Assembly (NCBI GenBank): GCA_017984135.1
Contig: JAGNZZ010000005.1
Span: forward strand, 1 to 51,210
Length of the DNA stretch: 51,210 nt
Direction of reading: 5' to 3'
Origin: Chitinophagales bacterium
GTDB lineage: Bacteria; Bacteroidota; Bacteroidia; Chitinophagales; JADIYW01
Part shown: positions 1-8,050 of the stretch, in pieces
How positions within the stretch are numbered: the stretch's first letter is position 1
How the letters are laid out: every line of letters starts with the position of its first letter
Translations under genes and position numbers: made by a program
Notes under the pieces: generated by a model
Databases searched by the model: none
What the model saw: only the letters and a program-made list of their open reading frames with translations
What the model was told of the DNA's origin: nothing

Positions 1-2
1 AT

Positions 3-36
3 AAAAAAATCCGTCTCACCAATGGCAAAACGGATT
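3..36 (-). terminator. Rho-independent terminator after atpG
   Basis: On the minus strand a 7-bp stem (AATCCGT at 8-14 pairs with ACGGATT at 30-36) is followed by a run of seven T (complement of 3-9). It lies about 75 bp after the atpG stop and would end the ATP synthase operon. The loop is long (15 nt), so strength is uncertain. Confidence 0.7.
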
Positions 37-111
37 CTGGTTTAATGTAGGAAGTTTGGTTTCAAGACCTGTTTAACTTGTATGGTTTTTAAGTTTACAG
101 GTTTTTGTATT

Positions 112-1002
112 TTATCCTTTGCTCAAAGCAGCAGCACCGGAAACAATTTCTGTTAGTTCAGTGGTAATAGCCGCTTGTCGTGCTCGGTTATACATAATAT
201 TCAATGATTTCAACAATTCATTTGCATTTTCTGTGGCCTTATCCATTGCAGTCATACGAGCACCATGTTCAGATGCATTTGAATCTAATAAATATCTAAA
301 AAATTGTGTTTTTAAAATCTTAGGTACTAAATCCTTTAATATTTTATCTTGTGCCGGCTCAAACATGTAATCCGATTTCACTTTTGTTTGAGCTTTCTCT
401 GCTTGTAAAGTTTGGATTGGTAAAAATTGTTCTACGGTTGGAACTTGCGTGCCGGCATTTTTAAATTGGCCATAGGCTACTTCCACTACATCATAGGCTC
501 CTTGCTCAAATCCGTACATGATGTATTCTGCTGCTTTTGACGCATCTTCGAAATTAAGATGACTAAACAAATTACCAAAATCATTATTTATTTTTACTTT
601 AGAGGATTTGAAAGCATCATAGCCTTTTTTTCCAACGGTTAATATATCTACTTTTCCCTTGCTCGCTAAATCTACATATTTTTCATTCAATAAAGACTTT
701 ACCAATTTTACTGAATTGGAATTAAAGCCACCGCACAATCCTTTATCAGAAGTAATTAATACGACTAATACTTTTTGTATTGGGCGTTGTGTAGCAAAGG
801 AGCTATTCATTTCTTCTCCTAAATTTGCCGCAATATTTTGTAATACTTTATTGAGCTGATCAGCATAAGGACGAATTTGAACAATTCTATCTGTTGCTCT
901 TTTTAATTTAGCAGCAGATACCATTTTCATAGCTTTAGTAATCTGTGTGGTTGACTTTACAGATGCTATTCTTAATCGTACTTCTTTTAAATTTGCTCCC
1001 AT
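112..1002 (-). CDS. atpG: F0F1 ATP synthase subunit gamma
   Basis: Central stalk subunit of the F1 motor, which turns inside the alpha3beta3 head. The 296-aa protein has the family N-terminus (MGANLKEVRLRIASVKSTTQITKAMKMV, residues 1-28) and the conserved C-terminal helix with ARMTAMDKATENA and YNRARQAAITTELTEIVSGAAAL, which forms the other half of the coiled coil. Length is normal for the family. It is the last gene of the minus-strand operon atpB-E-F-H-A-G. The ATG start at 1002 gives the canonical N-terminus. An 88-bp spacer with short repeats separates it from atpA. Identification is secure. Confidence 0.98.
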   Translation of the reverse strand: MGANLKEVRLRIASVKSTTQITKAMKMVSAAKLKRATDRIVQIRPYADQLNKVLQNIAANLGEEMNSSFATQRPIQKVLVVLITSDKGLCGGFNSNSVKLVKSLLNEKYVDLASKGKVDILTVGKKGYDAFKSSKVKINNDFGNLFSHLNFEDASKAAEYIMYGFEQGAYDVVEVAYGQFKNAGTQVPTVEQFLPIQTLQAEKAQTKVKSDYMFEPAQDKILKDLVPKILKTQFFRYLLDSNASEHGARMTAMDKATENANELLKSLNIMYNRARQAAITTELTEIVSGAAALSKG

Positions 1003-1011
1003 TTTTAATCG

Positions 1012-1086
1012 TCTTTAGTCGTAAGTCTTAAGTCTTAAGTATCTTGTCGCAAAAAAATTACGACTTACTACTTATCACTTACTACT
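1012..1086. repeat. Short tandem repeats and inverted repeat between atpA and atpG
   Basis: Four 7-bp units in a row (TCTTTAG, TCGTAAG, TCTTAAG, TCTTAAG; 1012-1039) are followed by an inverted copy: AGTCGTAA at 1017-1024 pairs with TTACGACT at 1058-1065. A second degenerate series of ACTTACTACTTATC type runs to 1086. In the mRNA this could fold into a stem with the heptads in the loop. No known function. Confidence 0.75.
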
Positions 1087-1090
1087 CTAT

Positions 1091-2668
1091 TTACGCATAC
1101 GCGCTTTCCATTGATTTCGCTAATGCTTCTACTTTTGCAGTAGCATCATCGCCTAAACCACCTTTTTTAAATTCTGCTAATACTTCCGGATGTTTGGCTT
1201 CCAATGCAGCTAAGAAATCACTTTCAAATTCTCTTACTTTCTCTACAGCCACATTTCTCAATAAACCTTTTGTTCCTAAGTAAATAATAGCCACTTGTTT
1301 TTCTACTGATACTGGTGAATATTGAGGTTGTTTCAATATTTCCACGTTGCGTTTTCCTTTTTCCAATACAGATTTTGTGGCAGCATCTAAGTCAGAACCA
1401 AATTTAGCAAACGCCTCTAATTCACGATATTGCGCTTGGTCTAATTTTAATGTACCCGACACTTTTTTCATGGATTTGATTTGCGCATTACCACCTACAC
1501 GAGATACAGAAATACCTACGTTGATAGCAGGACGAACGCCCGCATTAAATAAGTTAGCTTCTAAGAAAATCTGACCATCTGTAATAGAAATTACGTTAGT
1601 CGGGATATAGGCAGATACGTCACCTGCTTGTGTTTCAATAATCGGTAATGCGGTTAATGAACCACCACCTTTTACCTTTCCTTTCAATGATTCCGGCAAG
1701 TCGTTCATATTGGCAGCAATCGCATCATTATTAATTACTTTTGCAGCACGTTCCAATAAACGAGAGTGTAAGTAAAATACGTCACCAGGATATGCTTCAC
1801 GTCCTGGAGGTCTTTTTAATAACAAAGAAACCTCACGGTAAGCTACGGCTTGTTTTGATAAATCATCATAAATGATTAATGCCGGACGACCTGTATCACG
1901 GAAAAATTCACCGATGGCAGCACCAGCAAAAGGCGCATAAAACTGAATAGGTGCAGGATCAGATGCATTAGCCGCTACAATTACGGTATATGCCATTGCT
2001 CCGTTTTCTTCTAAGGTTTGAGCGATATTTGCCACAGTAGATGCTTTTTGACCACAAGCTACATAGATACAATATACCGGTTCACCTCTATCAAAAAATT
2101 CTTTTTGGTTGATGATAGTATCAATAGCGATAGCCGTTTTCCCTGTTTGACGGTCACCAATGATTAACTCACGTTGTCCACGTCCAATTGGAATCATGGC
2201 ATCAATAGATTTGATACCCGTTTGTAATGGTTCAGTTACCGGCTGACGATAAATAACGCCTGGTGCTTTACGCTCCAATGGCATCTCAAATAATTCACCA
2301 CCAATTGGACCTTTTCCGTCAATAGCATGACCTAATGTATTGACCACTCGACCTAACATACCTTCACCTACCTTTAAAGAGGCAATTAATCCGGTACGTT
2401 TCACGCTATCACCTTCTCTAATTTCATCAGAAGCACCCATTAACACCACACCTACATTGTCTTCCTCTAAGTTTAAGGCAATGGCTTTCATGCCATTGGC
2501 AAATTCTACCAATTCACCTGCTTTCACTTGCGACAAGCCATAAACACGTGCGATACCATCACCTACTTGTAATACCGTTCCTACTTCCTCTAATTGAGCT
2601 TCTGTAGAAACGTTTCCTAATTGTTGACGAAGAATTGCTGAGATTTCATCCGGTCTTACTTCTACCAT
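1091..2668 (-). CDS. atpA: F0F1 ATP synthase subunit alpha
   Basis: Non-catalytic nucleotide-binding subunit of the F1 head. The 525-aa protein shows the N-terminal beta-barrel, the Walker A motif GDRQTGKT at residues 171-178, the Walker B region around [16 protein letters not shown], and the signature region [23 protein letters not shown] with the downstream SVSRVGG motif. The N-terminus [17 protein letters not shown] is the usual one and the ATG at 2668 is the only sensible start. It sits between atpH and atpG. The leader just upstream holds a 4 x 8-bp tandem repeat. Beta and epsilon are not encoded in this operon, so they must lie outside the window. Confidence 0.99.
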   Translation of the reverse strand: MVEVRPDEISAILRQQLGNVSTEAQLEEVGTVLQVGDGIARVYGLSQVKAGELVEFANGMKAIALNLEEDNVGVVLMGASDEIREGDSVKRTGLIASLKVGEGMLGRVVNTLGHAIDGKGPIGGELFEMPLERKAPGVIYRQPVTEPLQTGIKSIDAMIPIGRGQRELIIGDRQTGKTAIAIDTIINQKEFFDRGEPVYCIYVACGQKASTVANIAQTLEENGAMAYTVIVAANASDPAPIQFYAPFAGAAIGEFFRDTGRPALIIYDDLSKQAVAYREVSLLLKRPPGREAYPGDVFYLHSRLLERAAKVINNDAIAANMNDLPESLKGKVKGGGSLTALPIIETQAGDVSAYIPTNVISITDGQIFLEANLFNAGVRPAINVGISVSRVGGNAQIKSMKKVSGTLKLDQAQYRELEAFAKFGSDLDAATKSVLEKGKRNVEILKQPQYSPVSVEKQVAIIYLGTKGLLRNVAVEKVREFESDFLAALEAKHPEVLAEFKKGGLGDDATAKVEALAKSMESAYA

Positions 2669-2678
2669 TTTTATTTTA

Positions 2679-2710
2679 TTTAAGAGTTTAAGAATTTAAG
2701 AGTTTAAGAA
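2679..2710. repeat. 4 x 8-bp tandem repeat upstream of atpA
   Basis: Four perfect-period octamers, TTTAAGAG, TTTAAGAA, TTTAAGAG, TTTAAGAA on the plus strand, i.e. a 16-bp unit exactly duplicated. It fills most of the spacer between the atpH stop and the atpA start, so it would be in the intercistronic mRNA. Confidence 0.95.
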
Positions 2711-2730
2711 TCCTCTAGAACACTCAAAAT

Positions 2731-3273
2731 TTAGTTTAAAGAAATTTCTTTTTTTACTTTATTCAATTTATATCGAATCGAATTATCGTACAATTTACCT
2801 CCGAAATCAACAATAAAACCACCCATAATTGCCGTATCTATCTTTTTATTGATTTTAACGTTTGGCAAACCAGATGTTTTTTTGATAAAGTCGATGATTT
2901 TTTGTTCACTTTCTCCTTCCATTGGAATGGCTGTCGTTACGTTCACTTCAGAGATCCCATTTTTTTCATTATACAAATGCACAAATGCTTTAATGATGTC
3001 ATTTAAATAAGCATCTCTATTTTGTTGAATAATAATTTCCAAAAATTTCTCTGTAAGTACGTTTACTTTACCACCAAACACTTGTTTTGTAATTGCCGCT
3101 TTTTTATAGCTTTTAATGATTGGGCTGTTATAAACAGCTTTCAATTCTTTGCTTGCAGCAAGTGTTTGTTGCAATAGATTTACATCTGCATATACAGCAT
3201 CTAAGGATGCCTTTTCTGTGGCTTCCTTAAATAATGCTTTTGCGTAACGTGTACCTAATTTTTCTGCTGACAT
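2731..3273 (-). CDS. atpH: F0F1 ATP synthase subunit delta
   Basis: Peripheral-stalk subunit linking subunit b to the top of F1 (OSCP family). The 180-aa protein has the typical N-terminal helical domain (GTRYAKALFKEATEKASLDAVYADV) and the C-terminal region with VNVTTAIPMEGESEQKIIDFIKK and IMGGFIVDFGGKLYDNSIRYKLNKVKKEI, where the GGFIV.....YDNSI pattern is diagnostic. The start codon overlaps the atpF stop (TAATG on the minus strand), which points to translational coupling. Confidence 0.97.
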   Translation of the reverse strand: MSAEKLGTRYAKALFKEATEKASLDAVYADVNLLQQTLAASKELKAVYNSPIIKSYKKAAITKQVFGGKVNVLTEKFLEIIIQQNRDAYLNDIIKAFVHLYNEKNGISEVNVTTAIPMEGESEQKIIDFIKKTSGLPNVKINKKIDTAIMGGFIVDFGGKLYDNSIRYKLNKVKKEISLN

Positions 3274-3782
3274 TAGTTTAATTTATCTACCAATGAATTG
3301 ATATAACCTTGTTGGTCTTTTGAACTGTCTAACTCGCGGCCAATTACTTTTTGAGCAATTTCCAATGAAAGTTTACTCACTTCATTTTTCACTTCCGCTA
3401 AAGCTGCTTTTTTCTGTGCATCAATTTCTACTTTCGCTTGGGCAACAATTTTTGCTGCTTCATCTTTTGCGGAGTGATGTGCTTCTGCCACAATAGCATT
3501 TTTCAATTCTTTCGCTTCTTTTAAAATCTGAGCACTTTCTTCTTTAGCTTCTTTCAATAAAGCGGCATTATCCGATTGCATTTGTTGTACTTCTGCTTTT
3601 GCTTTTTCAGCGGCAGACAATGCATCTGTAATATTCTGCTCTCTATCTTTAATAGCATTAGTGATGGGTTTCACGGCTAATTTGCCGACTAACAACCAAA
3701 ACACTAAGAAGATGAGTGTTGTCCAAAATACTAAACCTAAATCCGGAGTCAATAACGACATGGGATCAAATCCTAATAGCAT
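3273..3782 (-). CDS. atpF: F0F1 ATP synthase subunit b
   Basis: Membrane-anchored peripheral stalk of the F0 sector. One N-terminal transmembrane helix (LGLVFWTTLIFLVFWLLVG) is followed by a long, charged, Ala/Lys/Glu-rich coiled coil (residues about 40-165), as in all b subunits. Two starts are possible: ATG at 3782 (MLLGFDPMSLL, 169 aa) or ATG at 3761 (MSLLTPDLGLVFW, 162 aa). The second matches the MxLLTPDLG start common in this phylum, so the true protein may be 7 residues shorter. The gene follows atpE and overlaps atpH. Confidence 0.96.
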   Translation of the reverse strand: MLLGFDPMSLLTPDLGLVFWTTLIFLVFWLLVGKLAVKPITNAIKDREQNITDALSAAEKAKAEVQQMQSDNAALLKEAKEESAQILKEAKELKNAIVAEAHHSAKDEAAKIVAQAKVEIDAQKKAALAEVKNEVSKLSLEIAQKVIGRELDSSKDQQGYINSLVDKLN

Positions 3783-3829
3783 ACGCTTAGATTTTTGCGC
3801 TCTATTTCAGAGCAATGAATAATATAATA

Positions 3830-4033
<204 letters not shown>

Positions 4034-4061
4034 TTAATTTTTTAAAGTTTATTTATAATAA

Positions 4062-5174
4062 TTAATGATGTTCTTCTGAATGATGATGTTCTTCCACTGC
4101 TGAACCAATAAAAATAGCCGTCAACAATGTAAATACATACGCTTGTAAAAAGGCAACAAATAATTCCATGGCATTTACAAACAATAAAATCGGAAAAGCA
4201 ATTAAGCTTCCGGCTGTTGCGCCACCTGTATTCGTTCCTAATTTACCCATGATAAAAATTAAACCTACGATGGCCAAAACAGTAATGTGTCCACCTGTAA
4301 TGTTCCCAAATAAACGCAACATTAATACTGCAGGTTTCAACAAAACACCCATTAACTCAACTGGTGTTAAAATGACCAATACCCATTTTGGAACTCCTGG
4401 CATGGCAAATATATGCTGCCAATAGTGTTTATTACCGCTTAAGTTAATGATTAACAAAGAGCAAATTGCCAATGCCATCGTAAATGAAATATTTCCAGAA
4501 GAGTTGATACTTCCCAAAAATGGCACTAATCCTAATAAGTTATTAATTAAGATAAAGAAAAATACACAAACTAAATACGGAAGATATTTTTCATATTTCG
4601 GTCCAATGTTTGGTTTTGCCACATCATCAATTAAAAATGTAATGATGGGCTCAAAAAAAGATTGAATGCCTTTAGGTGCTTGATTTTTACGTTTTATGTA
4701 CGCATTTTTAATAATGAACAAAATAATGGTCATAATGGTGAACCCCAGCAACATGTTAAACACATTTTTGGTAATAGAAAAATCAAAGAAAGTATCTCTT
4801 TTTCCGGTCACCGCATCTACCACACGGCCGGTATGTGCATCTAATTTATAGCCTTCATACGTTTCATGACCATGGTGGAATTTAGACGACATAAACACCG
4901 ATAATTTACCGCTTGCTTTATGGTATAAAATGCAAGGCAAGGGCAACGTGATGTGTTTATCTTCTTCCCCTTCTTTTTTAATGGTGGCAATATGATTTTG
5001 ATTGGCATCTGCCACGTGGTTCATAATATGCTCTACCACTTCTGCCGACACATCTTTAATTGCTGTATGAGCAGAATCTCCACTATGTGGAGCGGTATGT
5101 GCTTCATTGGCTTGTGTGTTGAATGCCAACAACAAGCATAAAAAGAAGCCGAGTATGTTTAGATTTTTAACCAC
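4062..5174 (-). CDS. atpB: F0F1 ATP synthase subunit a, long form with N-terminal extension
   Basis: Stator channel subunit that passes protons to the c-ring. The 370-aa protein starts with a signal-peptide-like segment (NLNILGFFLCLLLAFNTQA) and a His-rich soluble extension of about 110 residues. The conserved multi-helix core follows from about residue 135, with the essential arginine Arg287 in KPAVLMLRLFGNITGGH. The C-terminus is His-rich (EEHHHSEEHH). Such an extension is usual in Bacteroidota a subunits. The start is GTG: no in-frame ATG lies upstream, and the next Met is after the signal segment. It is the first gene of the operon, about 20 nt after a TATCTTTG box. Confidence 0.97.
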   Translation of the reverse strand: MVKNLNILGFFLCLLLAFNTQANEAHTAPHSGDSAHTAIKDVSAEVVEHIMNHVADANQNHIATIKKEGEEDKHITLPLPCILYHKASGKLSVFMSSKFHHGHETYEGYKLDAHTGRVVDAVTGKRDTFFDFSITKNVFNMLLGFTIMTIILFIIKNAYIKRKNQAPKGIQSFFEPIITFLIDDVAKPNIGPKYEKYLPYLVCVFFFILINNLLGLVPFLGSINSSGNISFTMALAICSLLIINLSGNKHYWQHIFAMPGVPKWVLVILTPVELMGVLLKPAVLMLRLFGNITGGHITVLAIVGLIFIMGKLGTNTGGATAGSLIAFPILLFVNAMELFVAFLQAYVFTLLTAIFIGSAVEEHHHSEEHH

Positions 5175-5194
5175 GATAAAAATAAAATGCGGTG

Positions 5195-5202
5195 CAAAGA
5201 TA
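5195..5202 (-). promoter_or_regulatory. -7 promoter box of the ATP synthase operon
   Basis: TATCTTTG on the minus strand, a perfect match to the Bacteroidota -7 consensus TAnnTTTG, 20 nt before the GTG of atpB. There is no clear TTG -33 element at the usual distance. Confidence 0.65.
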
Positions 5203-5253
5203 CGCTTGAATATAGATATTATAAACGATAGAAAATTAAATGTGTGTTAAGAC

Positions 5254-5284
5254 AAAAAAATCCCGCAATTGCGGGATTTTTTTT
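5254..5284 (-). terminator. Bidirectional-looking terminator between the Sus-like locus and the atp operon
   Basis: The perfect palindrome ATCCCGCAATTGCGGGAT is flanked by A7 on the left and T on the right. Read on the minus strand, it lies directly after the last gene of the SusC/SusD locus and before the atp promoter, so it should insulate the two operons. Confidence 0.9.
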
Positions 5285-5299
5285 TATTCTGCTATTTAA

Positions 5300-5824
5300 T
5301 TAATGATGTTGATCTTCCGGTTGGCCAGAATCTCTATGTCCAGAATAGATATATTGATTTCCGGCATCATCTGAAAATTCAAATACTACAATAATGCTGT
5401 CTCCTTTTCTACCAGATGGTAAAGTGGCTGCACCTTTTAATATTTTACCATCAATTACTTGAACGGTATTATCTGTATCTAAAATATTTGTTACTGTCGC
5501 TGGTTTAAAACTTAAGCCAGATACAGAAACCGGAACGATAGCTCTGAAAGGCCAAGAGTGCTCAGGGTCATCAATTATTACACTATCCGCATCATCAGCA
5601 GATGTATTTGATGTAACTAATCCATACTTACCAAAGTCTGCATATCCCATAATTAATTCATTTTGATCAGGAACACCTGATGCAGTTGGGTCTAAAAATA
5701 ATTCAACCCACCATCTGCCAGCCATGGCTTGTGTTTTTGATTTTGGCGCTTCGTATGGTTCTTTATTACAAGATACAGCAAGTACGGCAAGTAATAAAAG
5801 TATTAATATATTATTTCTTTTCAT
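5300..5824 (-). CDS. Small lipoprotein, resembles the lipid-binding family linked to SusC/SusD
   Basis: 174-aa secreted lipoprotein. Its signal peptide ends in a lipobox (LLLAVLAVSC, Cys19). The mature part is beta-rich and opens with AMAGRWWVELFLDP, a pattern that recalls the lipid-binding/putative hydrolase lipoproteins found in SusC/SusD operons. That family assignment is from memory of the motif and is moderate. It is the last gene of a four-gene minus-strand operon, 24 bp after the DUF5011-like gene, with a strong terminator after its stop. The C-terminus is acidic and His-containing (RDSGQPEDQHH). The likely place is the outer membrane; the ligand is unknown. Confidence 0.7.
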   Translation of the reverse strand: MKRNNILILLLLAVLAVSCNKEPYEAPKSKTQAMAGRWWVELFLDPTASGVPDQNELIMGYADFGKYGLVTSNTSADDADSVIIDDPEHSWPFRAIVPVSVSGLSFKPATVTNILDTDNTVQVIDGKILKGAATLPSGRKGDSIIVVFEFSDDAGNQYIYSGHRDSGQPEDQHH

Positions 5825-5848
5825 TGTCTATTATTTTTATAATTACTA

Positions 5849-6535
5849 TTAATTATGTTGCCAAGTTCTGCTAAATATATTTGGTCCAACAGATGCAATT
5901 TTAAAAGCGCAAGCTAATTTGCTAGTTATCGGATTCCATGTAGCCGTTCCACCAGATGATATTTCTGTTCCTTCTGCATCACCTACTAAAGTAGCATCTA
6001 AAACATTATAAACTAAGCCATCTGTTGTATAAACAAATGCAGGAACTTGAATTACACTATTTGAGCCGTTTGAACCATAAATGTTTGAAATTTTATACAA
6101 TCCAGTAGCAAGTTTTGTAACAGACATTGAAGGAATAGGTGATGGTCTTGCAGGTGCTGACAATGTAAAGTCTCCTACGATGTGATCTCCATCGATTAAA
6201 GTTGTTGCTGCAGGTAACACAATAATTGTCCGACTATCTGTTGCAGGAATACCATCATCGTTGAAAGCAGCGTATTTAACAGGATAAACACCGGCAGTGT
6301 TCGCATCCACTTGATTCGTAACTTCAACATCAATAGGAGCTCCATTTGAAGTGGCAACTGCACCCGCATCTGTATAAGTATCTCCTTCTGTAATAATTAC
6401 TAGCTTATCTCCAGTAACGGTAAGTACCGGCCAAAATGTTGCCTTTGAAGGCTCATTTTTATCTTTAGCACAACCAGAGAATAACAAGGTTACTACAAGC
6501 AGTGCAAAGATTGATTTTATTTTCATATTTTTCAT
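5849..6535 (-). CDS. Lipoprotein with Ig-like (DUF5011-type) domain in SusC/SusD operon
   Basis: 228-aa lipoprotein with a signal peptide ending LLFSGC (lipobox). Residues about 45-105 form an immunoglobulin-like module (TVTGDKLVIITEGDTYTDAG, then VDANTAGVYPVKYAAFNDDG and a closing strand). This is the bacterial DUF5011/HYR-like pattern seen in surface lipoproteins. The C-terminal half (GDHIVGDFTLSAPARPSPIPS onward) is beta-rich and not recognised. The gene sits 13 bp after the SusD-like gene and 24 bp before another lipoprotein, so all four are probably one transcript. A role as a surface accessory of the SusCD transporter is inferred from position. Confidence 0.75.
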   Translation of the reverse strand: MKNMKIKSIFALLVVTLLFSGCAKDKNEPSKATFWPVLTVTGDKLVIITEGDTYTDAGAVATSNGAPIDVEVTNQVDANTAGVYPVKYAAFNDDGIPATDSRTIIVLPAATTLIDGDHIVGDFTLSAPARPSPIPSMSVTKLATGLYKISNIYGSNGSNSVIQVPAFVYTTDGLVYNVLDATLVGDAEGTEISSGGTATWNPITSKLACAFKIASVGPNIFSRTWQHN

Positions 6536-6548
6536 ACGTTATATTTTT

Positions 6549-8030
6549 TTAGTTAGCGTCCCAAAATCTTTTATCTGTTACCGTTCTATTCGGTGTATTT
6601 GGATTTAATGCAATTTCTTGTGTAGGATATACAAAAGATGTTGGATATTTATTTGCACCGATAGTATTTAATAATGGACTGGAGAAAATGCCATTCGTAA
6701 ATATTTCATTTCCTGCTCTATTAAAACGAACGGTTTCTACCCAACCTTCAGCCATTTGTAAAGATGTCATAGAAATCCATTTTTGTACTGCTAATGTATT
6801 TAATTGAGCATCCATAGTACCACCGAATGATAAAGAAGTAATATAAGCAGCCGCATTACCAGCACCTAAGTAGTCGAAAGAAAGTTGAACACCTTCGCCA
6901 AATAAAGTAGAGCCATCATCGCCATTGCGAATTAAAGCTTCCGCTTGTAAGAATTTGCTTTCCCATGCACTGATGAAAATAGTGGGTGTATTGCTTGCAA
7001 AAACTAATGCACTTGGTTGAGAGAAATTCGCTCTTCTATCCACATCAGAACCGGTGTAATTAGGTGGAAGGTATTGTGGATCTTCGTTCACATCTCCTGA
7101 ATTAACGCCTTTATGTGGTGAGTTTGGTGCAGGTTTAGATGGTTTATTAAATAAGAAATCAATACGTGGATCGCTTAGCGCGTTTAATTGAGCAATAATA
7201 GTAGAAGAAGCCACATAGTACATTTCAATACCTGTTCTAGAGTTAAATCTAGCCCAAAGTGGGTTGGTGTTTTTAGTCGCCTCATTCCAAGAAATTTGAG
7301 CATTATCCGCATTGTCTCCAATAAAGGTAGCGCCACTTTGCACTAATGTTTTAGCAGCCACAAAATCGCCTTTACGAATCAATACTTTTAATTTTAATGT
7401 ATTAGCAAATGCTATCCATTTGTTAATATCACCGCCATACATTAAATCATCATTTCCTGGAACAGCTGCCGCAGGATCGGTAGATTGAATATCAGCAATA
7501 CCATCTTCAATTAATGGAACTAAAGCAGCATAAACATCGGCTTCTTTATCAAATTTAGGTATAAAGATACCTTCATCCCCTTTTAAAGCCTCTGAGAATG
7601 GAATATCTCCAAATAAATCCACTAACATTTGGTATTCATACGCTGTACAAATTTTTGCCATTCCAGCATAAATTGGTTCATCGCTTTTAATTAAGTAGTT
7701 TAGGTCTTGTAAGCATCTTTCGTAAGAACGCGTCCAAGCTGATTGTACATCCACCGATTGCATGGTATAATACTCTAAGCCCGATGAACTCACCCCATGA
7801 CCACCTGTCCAATATTGTGCCCACATAGAACCTACGAAGTTCCATGTATTTCCCACTGTTAAGCCCATTTCTACTTGTGCAGCCGGCAAAACTAAGTTGG
7901 GTGAAGCATTTAAAGCTTTATTGGGATCTACATTGATATCCAATGCTTTTTGACAAGATGCGACACTCACCAACGCAAGGCAAGCAAACAACCATCTCAT
8001 CTTATACAACATATTTAATTTTATATTCAT
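6549..8030 (-). CDS. SusD/RagB-family nutrient-binding outer-membrane lipoprotein
   Basis: 493-aa SusD-like protein, the lid that binds substrate over the SusC barrel. The signal peptide ends in VASC (lipobox, Cys26 from the first ATG). The sequence after it (QKALDINVDPNKALNASPNLVLPAAQVEMGL) and YWTGGHGVSSSGLEYY match the SusD-like_2 branch rather than classical starch SusD. TPR-like helices carry motifs such as AKICTAYEYQMLVDLFGDIPFSEALKG and ESKFLQAEALIRNG. Starts at 8030 and at MRWLFACLALVSVASC (30 nt in) are both possible. It lies 20 bp after the SusC gene. The substrate cannot be told from the sequence. Confidence 0.93.
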   Translation of the reverse strand: MNIKLNMLYKMRWLFACLALVSVASCQKALDINVDPNKALNASPNLVLPAAQVEMGLTVGNTWNFVGSMWAQYWTGGHGVSSSGLEYYTMQSVDVQSAWTRSYERCLQDLNYLIKSDEPIYAGMAKICTAYEYQMLVDLFGDIPFSEALKGDEGIFIPKFDKEADVYAALVPLIEDGIADIQSTDPAAAVPGNDDLMYGGDINKWIAFANTLKLKVLIRKGDFVAAKTLVQSGATFIGDNADNAQISWNEATKNTNPLWARFNSRTGIEMYYVASSTIIAQLNALSDPRIDFLFNKPSKPAPNSPHKGVNSGDVNEDPQYLPPNYTGSDVDRRANFSQPSALVFASNTPTIFISAWESKFLQAEALIRNGDDGSTLFGEGVQLSFDYLGAGNAAAYITSLSFGGTMDAQLNTLAVQKWISMTSLQMAEGWVETVRFNRAGNEIFTNGIFSSPLLNTIGANKYPTSFVYPTQEIALNPNTPNRTVTDKRFWDAN

Positions 8031-8050
8031 TTTATTAGATTTAGACGTTA

